8,297 bases of DNA, from assembly GCA_002684375.1 (NCBI GenBank), contig NYVC01000021.1, forward strand, positions 36,279 through 44,575, in the 5' to 3' direction. The number at the start of each line of letters is the position of its first letter. Position 1 is the first letter of the stretch. The notes beneath the pieces are model-generated. The model was given only the letters and a program-made list of their open reading frames with translations. It was not told where the DNA came from and did no database searches. Positions 1 to 5,624 of the stretch are shown piece after piece. Source of the DNA: Marinovum sp. (GTDB lineage Bacteria > Pseudomonadota > Alphaproteobacteria > Rhodobacterales > Rhodobacteraceae). A program made the translations under genes and the position numbers.

Positions 1-94
1 CTGTAACAGATCATTAAACACAGATTGCGCGTTGAAAATCCTGAATTATAGGGGTTAATGGTGCATATATTATGAAAAATGGAACGAGAGCTTA
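1..94 (+). promoter_or_regulatory. AT-rich leader upstream of the ABC operon, possible promoter
   Basis: This non-coding leader precedes the ATPase gene. A sigma70-like pair can be drawn as TTGAAA (32-37) and GTTAAT (54-59) with a 16-bp spacer. Separate TATATT/TATTAT boxes lie at 66-73 without a good -35 partner. The stretch before the GTG start (GGAACGAGAG, 81-90) supplies a weak purine-rich ribosome binding site. The promoter call is inference. The window starts too close to the gene to show whether a regulator or another operon gene lies upstream. Confidence 0.3.
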
Positions 95-871
95 GTGTCA
101 AACCCAACTCCTGTTATCGAGGTTCGCGACTTACACAAAAGTTTTGGCAACCTCGAGGTCCTGAAAGGGGTCGACATCTGCGCACGCAAAGGTGACGTCG
201 TGGCGTTGATCGGGTCTTCGGGGTCGGGAAAATCCACCCTTTTACGGTGTATCAACCTTTTGGAAAATAGCCAGCAAGGCGACATCCTTTTCAAAGACGA
301 ACCCGTTCTATGGCTAGGTGATGGCCCTGAGCGTCGCCCCGCTGACACAAAGCAAGTGCTGCGCATGCGCACCAATCTGTCTATGGTGTTTCAACAGTTC
401 AATCTGTGGGCTCATATGACGATTTTGCAAAACGTGATGGAGGCACCGGTTACTGTGCTCGGTCTTCCTAAAGATGTCGCCGAAACCGCAGCGCGTGGCT
501 ATCTTGAAAAAGTCGGCATTGGTGAGAAATGTGATGCCTTTCCGGCCCAGCTTTCCGGCGGCCAGCAACAGCGTGCAGCGATTGCCCGAGGCCTATGTAT
601 GAGCCCCGAGGCACTGTTATTTGACGAGCCCACCTCGGCGCTGGACCCCGAACTTGAACAAGAGGTTATCGCGGTCATTAAGGATTTGGCCAGCGAGGGC
701 CGCACCATGGTAATTGTCACCCACGACATGAAGCTTGCCGCAGATGTCGCTGACCATGTTGTGTTTTTACACCTAGGTCGGATAGAAGAAGAAGGCCCGC
801 CGGCCACCCTGTTCGGCGCCCCAAAATCACAACGCCTGCAGCAGTTTTTAAGCTCAACCGTTGCAGCTTGA
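95..871 (+). CDS. ABC transporter ATP-binding protein, polar amino acid (HisP-like) family
   Basis: This is the 258-residue cytoplasmic ATPase of an amino-acid-type ABC importer. It would power the two permeases encoded downstream. All motor motifs are visible: Walker A GSSGSGKST (40-48), Q-loop in MVFQQFNLW (98-105), signature LSGGQQQR (153-160), Walker B LLFDEP (174-179), D-loop SALD (181-184) and switch histidine H210. The segment between Walker A and the Q-loop carries the HisP-style insertion (about 68-95), and the length matches HisP-type ATPases, which places it in the PAAT group rather than the PotA group. The start is GTG at 95, behind GAGAG, because no ATG fits the conserved N-terminus. 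Its stop is 34 nt before the binding-protein gene, so co-transcription is likely. The family assignment is firm; the substrate cannot be read from this subunit. Confidence 0.95.
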   Translation: MSNPTPVIEVRDLHKSFGNLEVLKGVDICARKGDVVALIGSSGSGKSTLLRCINLLENSQQGDILFKDEPVLWLGDGPERRPADTKQVLRMRTNLSMVFQQFNLWAHMTILQNVMEAPVTVLGLPKDVAETAARGYLEKVGIGEKCDAFPAQLSGGQQQRAAIARGLCMSPEALLFDEPTSALDPELEQEVIAVIKDLASEGRTMVIVTHDMKLAADVADHVVFLHLGRIEEEGPPATLFGAPKSQRLQQFLSSTVAA

Positions 872-905
872 ACACCAAACCTAAACAAAAAACCTAGGAG
901 AAACT

Positions 906-1622
906 ATGAAAAATCTTATCTTAACCACAGCCGCCCTGGCCCTGACCGCCGGAATGGCCTATGCAAGCGACACTGTGCGTCTCGGCACCGAGGGGGCCTA
1001 TGCGCCGTGGAACTTTCTCAATGATGCCGGTGAAGTTGACGGCTTTGAGCGTGAGGTCGGCGACGAGCTGTGCAAACGCGCCAAACTGACCTGTGAATGG
1101 GTCGTGAATGATTGGGACAGCATCATCCCCAATCTGGTCTCTGGCAACTATGATGCGATTATCGCTGGCATGTCGATCACCGCTGAGCGCGATGAAGTGA
1201 TCGATTTCACCACCAACTACAGCCAGCCTGACCCCTCTGCTTACTTGGCTCTGTCGAATGATGTAGATCTGGCTGGCGGCGTGATCGCCGCGCAATCCAA
1301 CACCATTCAATCGGGCTATATCGCCACGACAAGTGCCACTTTGGTTGAGTTTTCCACACCGGAAGAAACCATCGCGGCCGTACGCAATGGCGAGGCTGAT
1401 GCGGTGCTGGCTGACAAATCCTTTCTGGCGCCGATCGCAGCCGAGAATGCTGATCTGATGCTGACGGGCGACAACATCATGCTTGGCGGCGGCGTTGGCA
1501 TGGGCATTCGTGAAAGCGATGGTGAATTGAAAGACAAATTCTCGGCAGCCATCGATTCGATGAAGGCTGACGGTTCGCTGAACGCGCTGATCACAAAATG
1601 GGAAATTGGCGAAACCTTTTAA
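906..1622 (+). CDS. Periplasmic amino-acid-type substrate-binding protein (SBP_bac_3)
   Basis: This is the 238-residue solute receptor of the ABC importer, secreted to the periplasm. Residues 1-20 form a Sec signal peptide (K3, hydrophobic core, AYA before the cut at A20/S21). The mature part has the type II binding-protein pattern: YAPWNF near 32-37, GMSITAERDEVIDF at 88-101, and a late VLADK (168-171). By family analogy with LAO/HisJ proteins, R95 should hold a ligand alpha-carboxylate and D170 its alpha-amino group, so a ligand with an amino-acid head group is expected. C56 and C63 are seven residues apart, like the LAO/HisJ disulfide. The ATG at 906 follows AGGAG (896-900) with 5-nt spacing, the best ribosome site in the transporter block. 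A hairpin behind the stop may raise its level relative to the permeases. The exact ligand is unknown. Confidence 0.93.
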   Translation: MKNLILTTAALALTAGMAYASDTVRLGTEGAYAPWNFLNDAGEVDGFEREVGDELCKRAKLTCEWVVNDWDSIIPNLVSGNYDAIIAGMSITAERDEVIDFTTNYSQPDPSAYLALSNDVDLAGGVIAAQSNTIQSGYIATTSATLVEFSTPEETIAAVRNGEADAVLADKSFLAPIAAENADLMLTGDNIMLGGGVGMGIRESDGELKDKFSAAIDSMKADGSLNALITKWEIGETF

Positions 1623-1631
1623 TCGTCTTTT

Positions 1632-1656
1632 GGCAAAGGGCCCCGCGCCCTTTGCC
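1632..1656 (+). terminator. Intercistronic GC-rich hairpin after the binding-protein gene
   Basis: A perfect 10-bp inverted repeat (1632-1641 pairing with 1647-1656) closes a 5-nt loop, starting 9 nt after the TAA stop. The following sequence has only a short T run (TTTT, 1667-1670) about 10 nt away, so it is a poor classical terminator. It is better read as an attenuator or 3'-end stabiliser. Such hairpins are well known behind binding-protein genes in ABC operons, where they favour binding protein over membrane subunits. The structure is seen directly; the role is inferred. Confidence 0.6.
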
Positions 1657-1719
1657 ACCACTTAGCTTTTGTCGGCTCCCGCCCGTTATTGCCCTGCCCG
1701 TTATCCGGTCTAAGACCCT

Positions 1720-1734
1720 AAGAGGCCCCTGATT
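1720..1734 (+). promoter_or_regulatory. Shine-Dalgarno with candidate non-ATG start for permease 1
   Basis: AAGAGG (1720-1725) is the only good ribosome-binding sequence ahead of permease 1. It is followed, in the permease frame, by CTG (1729-1731) and ATT (1732-1734), at spacings of 3 and 6 nt. The next standard initiator, TTG at 1762, lacks an SD at usable distance. The frame is open from 1714 because the upstream stop is TAA at 1711-1713. This suggests that translation begins at ATT or CTG, adding about 10-11 residues. It is an inference from spacing only. Confidence 0.35.
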
Positions 1735-1761
1735 TTTAGTTTTTGTTCTGACCCCGAACTG

Positions 1762-2616
1762 TTGCCTCGGACGCAGTGGCTATTGTGTTACCTGACCACA
1801 GGTAAACACATGGGTTTTTACGCCTCATTTGCGACGGTCCTGCTGTTGCTGGCGATTACTGCGCCGACGGCGCTGATGTTTGGCTTTGCTGGTGCCAGCG
1901 CTGCGCGTTCACAGTTTGCGCCGTTGCGATGGTTTGGTAAAATCTATATTTCGATCGTGCGCGGTGTCCCCGACATTGTTTTCTTTTTATTTTTCGTCAT
2001 TGCGTTGGATCAGGCGTTCGAATGGACACGCCATAAAACGCTCTGCCCCGACTGGACCGATAACATTCGCCAAGGTGCCGATTTTGTCGTCTGTCAGGCG
2101 GCAAAACTGCCACAGGGGGACGCCCCGCAATGGGTGCATAAAATCTATGGGTTTGCCTTGGCGGTGTTTACATTTGCGATCGTGTTTGGCGCTTTTGCCA
2201 GCAATGTGCTGTTTGGCGCAATGCATGCGGTACCACGAGCCCAGATCGAGACGGCGGAAGCTTACGGAATGACCAACCGCCAAAGTTTTTGGCGTATTCT
2301 GGTGCCCCAGATGTGGGTCTATGCCCTGCCCGGCCTTTCCAATCTGTGGATCGTTCTGATTAAGGCCACACCACTGTTGTTTCTGCTGGGTGTTGAAGAC
2401 ATCGTTTACTGGGCAAACGAACTCGGCGGCAGTAAACTGGCCCGTTTCAGCGCCTATCCCCATGGGGACTGGCGGATGTGGTATTTTCTGGTGCTCTTGG
2501 TTTTCTACCTTGCCTTCACCAAAGTCTCCGAGGTGGTTCTGGACCGAATGATGAAAAAACTAACCTATGGCCAATCCACAACGGGTGGCGCACAACAACA
2601 GGCTGCAGGCCTATGA
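1762..2616 (+). CDS. ABC transporter permease 1, polar amino acid (HisQ/HisM-like) family
   Basis: This is an inner-membrane channel subunit, 284 residues if counted from TTG 1762. About five hydrophobic segments are visible (roughly 17-45, 66-84, 128-152, 186-210, 238-256). RGVPDIVFF near 67-75 matches the conserved HisQ/M family segment. The cytoplasmic EAA loop that docks with the ATPase is clear at 163-182 (ETAEAYG, then ILVPQ). Charge distribution puts R49, R56 and K60 inside, which makes the 85-127 loop periplasmic. That loop is unusually long and carries C95 and C111. The protein is about 50 residues longer than HisQ or HisM. The start is uncertain: TTG 1762 has no SD, AAGAGG at 1720-1725 points to ATT 1732 or CTG 1729, and ATG 1810 has only AGG. 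The stop overlaps the next start as ATGA, so the two permeases are probably coupled and form a heterodimer. Confidence 0.9.
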   Translation: MPRTQWLLCYLTTGKHMGFYASFATVLLLLAITAPTALMFGFAGASAARSQFAPLRWFGKIYISIVRGVPDIVFFLFFVIALDQAFEWTRHKTLCPDWTDNIRQGADFVVCQAAKLPQGDAPQWVHKIYGFALAVFTFAIVFGAFASNVLFGAMHAVPRAQIETAEAYGMTNRQSFWRILVPQMWVYALPGLSNLWIVLIKATPLLFLLGVEDIVYWANELGGSKLARFSAYPHGDWRMWYFLVLLVFYLAFTKVSEVVLDRMMKKLTYGQSTTGGAQQQAAGL

Positions 2617-3419
2617 GTTGCTGGGACACCGTTGCCGACTATGGCCTCAGAGCCATAGGCATCGGACTGCGCGGCTTGCCGAAAACCGATTTCACCCTGT
2701 GCCAGCAGGTGACACTGATCGGATCTGGCATGATCTGGAATGTCTATTTTGGCGCGATCTCCCTGTTTTTTGGCTTTTTCTTTGCCGTTTCTCTGGCGTT
2801 GGGTCAATTTTCAGACCGTTGGTGGCTCCGGCTTCCTGCGGATTGGTTTGTGTTTATCTTCCGGGGCTCACCGCTGTTTATCCAGCTGTTCTTTGCCTAT
2901 TTTCTTTTTCTCAGCCTCAAGAAACACTATGGGTTTTTCGACCCGTTCACTGCCGCTTGGTTGGGGGCGTTGATCGTGCTGTTTTGTAACACAGCAGCCT
3001 ATTCGGCGGCTATCTTCCACGGCGCCCTTCTATCGATCCCGAAGGGCGACATCGAGGCCGCCGATGCCTATGGGCTGTCAGGCTGGACACGGTTTCGCAA
3101 AATTGTCTGGCCGACAATGTTGCGTCTGGGTTGGCCGGCCTATACCAATGAAGCGATCTTTTTGTTTCACGCCACGGCACTGGTCTTTCTCTCGGCGTTT
3201 CCAGCATGGCAACAACGTGGGGATGCGCTGTATTACGCCAGTTACTTTGCCGATAAAACTTTCAACCCATTCGTACCTTACCCCATACTCGGAGGATATT
3301 TCATCCTGCTGACCCTTTTGATCATTGGATTTTTCAGTGCGATCAACCGGCGACTGAACCGGCATATCCCCAAGGAGGATTATCAGAAAATCCGCTTGCG
3401 CTTAAACATGTTCCGATAG
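2613..3419 (+). CDS. ABC transporter permease 2, polar amino acid (HisQ/HisM-like) family
   Basis: This is the second inner-membrane subunit, 268 residues from ATG 2613. That ATG overlaps the permease 1 stop (ATGA, 2613-2616). The frame is open further upstream to 2478, but that would run through the EAA-to-C-terminal part of permease 1, so the overlapping ATG was chosen. Five membrane segments are visible (about 39-64, 79-100, 114-137, 180-196, 226-243). RGSPLFIQLFF at 84-94 is the family's conserved segment. The EAA loop runs from E148 (EAADAYG) to about 171. A non-membrane N-terminus of about 38 residues precedes TM1, longer than in HisM. No GC-rich terminator follows its TAG; the AT-rich regulatory spacer begins at once. 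It is the expected partner of permease 1 and of the ATPase. Confidence 0.92.
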   Translation: MSCWDTVADYGLRAIGIGLRGLPKTDFTLCQQVTLIGSGMIWNVYFGAISLFFGFFFAVSLALGQFSDRWWLRLPADWFVFIFRGSPLFIQLFFAYFLFLSLKKHYGFFDPFTAAWLGALIVLFCNTAAYSAAIFHGALLSIPKGDIEAADAYGLSGWTRFRKIVWPTMLRLGWPAYTNEAIFLFHATALVFLSAFPAWQQRGDALYYASYFADKTFNPFVPYPILGGYFILLTLLIIGFFSAINRRLNRHIPKEDYQKIRLRLNMFR

Positions 3420-3427
3420 TAGCATTA

Positions 3428-3439
3428 ATTTGATCAAAT
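3428..3439. promoter_or_regulatory. Operator-like perfect palindrome, site 1
   Basis: ATTTGATCAAAT is a perfect 12-bp palindrome lying 8 nt after permease 2. A possible -35 box, TTGACT (3441-3446), follows directly, with AT-rich -10 candidates but no convincing spacing. Its right part, TGATCAAAT, recurs at 3506-3514. Binding by a dimeric repressor or activator of the amine genes is inferred. No regulator gene is in the window. Confidence 0.4.
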
Positions 3440-3500
3440 ATTGACTTCAGTTGGTTTTAAATTGCATTTAAATAATAAAAATGCCTCAATCCGCTTTTAT

Positions 3501-3514
3501 ATTTGTGATCAAAT
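3501..3514. promoter_or_regulatory. Operator-like imperfect palindrome, site 2
   Basis: The same ATTTG and CAAAT arms as site 1 are found here, separated by TGAT instead of AT. The shared 9-mer TGATCAAAT begins exactly 75 bp after its copy in site 1, about seven helical turns. A TATATT box (3498-3503) abuts and overlaps the site, so a protein bound here could block a promoter. The repeat is directly visible; its function is inferred. Confidence 0.4.
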
Positions 3515-3537
3515 CAAAGATGTGGCGTAAGACTTAT

Positions 3538-3543
3538 GGAGAG
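3538..3543 (+). promoter_or_regulatory. Shine-Dalgarno that favours the ATG 3548 start of ligase 1
   Basis: GGAGAG lies 4 nt before ATG 3548 and inside the extended reading frame that could begin at ATG 3536. The sequence before 3536 (GTAAGACTT) has no comparable site. The downstream ATG is therefore the better start. Confidence 0.5.
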
Positions 3544-3547
3544 ACTG

Positions 3548-4882
3548 ATGCAAGATTGGCTAGACCGGCACGCAAATATTACGGCTTTGCGCTTGGCTAT
3601 TGCCGATCTCAACGGCCAAGCCCGCGGCAAACGACTGCCACGGCGGTTTTCAGATAAAGTTTTTTCTGGTGGCACAAGGCTACCCTTTTCCACCCTGAAT
3701 GTGGATCTTCTAGGTCAAGATATCGACGATAGCCCACTGGTATTCGACAGTGGCGACGCCGACGGCCTGCTGGTGCCCACAGAACGCGGATTCGTTCCCA
3801 TGCCGTGGCTTGACACACCGACGGCGATATTGCCCATGGGCATGTTTAATACCGACAATACCGCCTTTGATGGCGATCCCCGTCATGTCCTGCGTCGGGT
3901 GCTTGAGCGGTACAAACAGCAGCACCTGACACCGGTGTCTGCCATTGAAATGGAGTTTTATCTGATTGACGCCTCAGGACCAGAACCCCAGATACCCTGC
4001 GTGCCGGGGACCACATATCGCCATGCGGTGGCCGATACGCTGTCCATCAGCGCATTGGATGATTTCGACGGGTTTCTAACCGATCTGTATGCCGCCTGTG
4101 ACGCGATGGATATTCCCGCCGATGCCGCAATCTCGGAAAGTGGTATCGGCCAGTTTGAAATCAATCTTCTTCACTGCGATGATGCACTGCGCACCGCCGA
4201 CAACGCCTGGCTGTTTAAAATTGCCGCGAAAGGCGTTGCCCGAAGACACGGATTTATCGCCAGTTTTATGGCCAAACCCTATCCAGATAGTGCCGGGTCG
4301 GGAATGCATAGCCATTTTTCGGTGCTGGATGCCACAGGAAAGAATATCTTTGACGATGGTAGCGCGACCGGATCAGAAACGCTGCGGCATGCGCTGGCGG
4401 GTTGCCTTTCGGCAATGGCCGACAGTAGTTTGATTTTTGCACCCTTTGACAACAGTTTTGAGCGTCTTGTGCCCGGGGCCCATGCTCCGACCTCTCTGTG
4501 CTGGGCATATGACAATCGCACCACGGCATTGCGAATACCTGCAGGCCCGCCAAACGCTCGCAGGATAGAACATCGTGTCGCCGGTGCCGATGCCAATCCC
4601 TATTTGATGCTGGCCGCTATCCTCGGGGCCGCGTTGAACGGAATTGAAGACCAAATCCCGCCGCCGCCAGCCACTATTGGCAACGCCTATGACCGCACCG
4701 CACCACAAATCGCCCAGACCCTCGAACAGGCGATTACCGACTTTGAGCGCAGCAACCACATCAAGCGCTTATTCCCGGCGATGATGATCGATAATTTCAC
4801 CCGCACCAAACATCAAGAACGCCGCATCCTGACGGATCTGGACAGCCAAATGCGCCGCGCAATTTACCTCAAGGCCCTCTAA
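3548..4882 (+). CDS. Glutamine synthetase-like gamma-glutamylamine ligase 1
   Basis: A 444-residue ATP-dependent ligase of the glutamine synthetase superfamily, proposed to join glutamate through its gamma-carboxyl to an amine, like E. coli PuuA. Numbering from ATG 3548: the N-terminal beta-grasp part is followed by metal-site glutamates in AIEMEFY (E134, E136). Then come ESGIGQFEINLLH (E197, E204), KPYPDSAGSGMHSHFS with H254 and H256 (about 243-258), FERLVPGAHAP (R306), DNRTTALRIP (322-331) and RRIEHRVAG (E341, R343). The core catalytic set is therefore retained. The classical FDGSSI segment is not recognisable, and the flap glutamate of true synthetases (PGYEAP) is H312 here, consistent with an amine rather than ammonia as acceptor. 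The C-terminus lacks the SPWE ending of its paralogue. ATG 3536 would add four residues. It opens the catabolic block behind the operator region; the amine is unknown. Confidence 0.9.
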   Translation: MQDWLDRHANITALRLAIADLNGQARGKRLPRRFSDKVFSGGTRLPFSTLNVDLLGQDIDDSPLVFDSGDADGLLVPTERGFVPMPWLDTPTAILPMGMFNTDNTAFDGDPRHVLRRVLERYKQQHLTPVSAIEMEFYLIDASGPEPQIPCVPGTTYRHAVADTLSISALDDFDGFLTDLYAACDAMDIPADAAISESGIGQFEINLLHCDDALRTADNAWLFKIAAKGVARRHGFIASFMAKPYPDSAGSGMHSHFSVLDATGKNIFDDGSATGSETLRHALAGCLSAMADSSLIFAPFDNSFERLVPGAHAPTSLCWAYDNRTTALRIPAGPPNARRIEHRVAGADANPYLMLAAILGAALNGIEDQIPPPPATIGNAYDRTAPQIAQTLEQAITDFERSNHIKRLFPAMMIDNFTRTKHQERRILTDLDSQMRRAIYLKAL

Positions 4883-4943
4883 ACAAGCTTGTTGTCCAGA
4901 ACTGTAAGGCATAGGCTAACCCAAAAGATTGAACAGGTGTTTT

Positions 4944-5624
4944 ATGAAAATCGGCATTTTGGCAACCGGACATGCGCCAGACAGTCTGAAGACCGACCTT
5001 GGCGATTATCCCGCAATGTTCACAACGCTTTTGGATGGTCACGGGTTCACTTTTGAAACGTGGGATATTGAAAACCAGCAATTTCCACAGTCGGTGTCAC
5101 AGGCTGATGGCTGGTTGATCACCGGCTCGCGCCATGGCGTTTACGAAAACCACCCTTGGATCAAGCCTTTGGAAACCTTTGTCCGGCAGGCCTATGAGAC
5201 GCATATTCCGATGGTGGGCGTTTGCTTCGGTCACCAGATCATCGCACAGGCTTTGGGCGGAACCGTCACCAAATTCTCCGGCGGTTGGAATATAGGCCAT
5301 ACCGACTATACCTTCGAAGGCGCACCACTTGCTCTGAATGCCTGGCATCAGGACCAGGTGACCCAAATTCCAGCCGACGCCCGGGTAATAGGACAGAATA
5401 ACTTTTGCGAAAACGCATTTTTGCTCTATGGCAACCGCGCCTTTACACTGCAGGCCCATCCCGAATTTGAAGCCGAGTTTATCGAGGGTTTGGCGCGCAC
5501 GCGAGCGCCGGGCGTTGTGCCCACAGACTTGATAGAGGCCGCCTACGAGGCGCTTGACAACCCCATTCAAAATCAAGTTATCGCCAAGAGAATAGCAGAC
5601 TTTTTCAAGTTAAAGAGGCCGTAA
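4944..5624 (+). CDS. Class I glutamine amidotransferase-fold hydrolase (candidate gamma-glutamyl hydrolase)
   Basis: A stand-alone 226-residue protein of the GuaA N-domain-like (COG0518-type) class I amidotransferase fold. The triad is visible: nucleophile C94 in GVCFGHQII (92-100), then H172 and E174 in QAHPEFE (170-176). WLITGSRHGVY (57-67) forms the usual oxyanion-side loop. No synthetase or ammonia-accepting domain is attached. Because it lies between two gamma-glutamyl ligases, I infer that it releases glutamate from gamma-glutamyl products, the job done by PuuD in the E. coli route. PuuD belongs to a different branch of the same superfamily, while plant GGP enzymes show that this branch can cleave gamma-glutamyl bonds. 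ATG 4944 follows ACAGGTG at good spacing; TTG 4929 would add five residues. Its TAA overlaps the next ATG (TAATG). It might instead be a glutaminase supplying ammonia. Confidence 0.88.
   Translation: MKIGILATGHAPDSLKTDLGDYPAMFTTLLDGHGFTFETWDIENQQFPQSVSQADGWLITGSRHGVYENHPWIKPLETFVRQAYETHIPMVGVCFGHQIIAQALGGTVTKFSGGWNIGHTDYTFEGAPLALNAWHQDQVTQIPADARVIGQNNFCENAFLLYGNRAFTLQAHPEFEAEFIEGLARTRAPGVVPTDLIEAAYEALDNPIQNQVIAKRIADFFKLKRP
5612..5618 (+). promoter_or_regulatory. Shine-Dalgarno of ligase 2 inside the amidotransferase gene
   Basis: AAAGAGG lies 5 nt before ATG 5624 and within the last codons of the hydrolase gene. Together with the TAATG overlap it indicates both independent loading and re-initiation for ligase 2. 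Confidence 0.6.

Noticed and set aside
58..97. Tiny reading frames ahead of the ATPase (ATG 58, five codons; ATG 72, seven codons ending in TAG that overlaps the GTG start)
   Set aside because: No convincing SD at proper distance for ATG 72, no attenuator-type codon bias, and the overlap could be chance. A regulatory leader peptide is not supported.
921..1661. A 246-codon antisense frame covering the whole binding-protein gene
   Set aside because: It has no recognisable domain, no ribosome site, and lies opposite a gene with a clear signal peptide and family motifs. Long antisense frames are common in such coding DNA.
2478..2612. In-frame upstream extension of permease 2
   Set aside because: It would read through the coding C-terminal part of permease 1 in another frame. 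ATG 2613 in the ATGA overlap gives a normal-length permease.
3372..3380. Near-perfect SD (AAGGAGGAT) within permease 2
   Set aside because: No start codon lies at usable distance, and it is explained by the codons for PKEDY.
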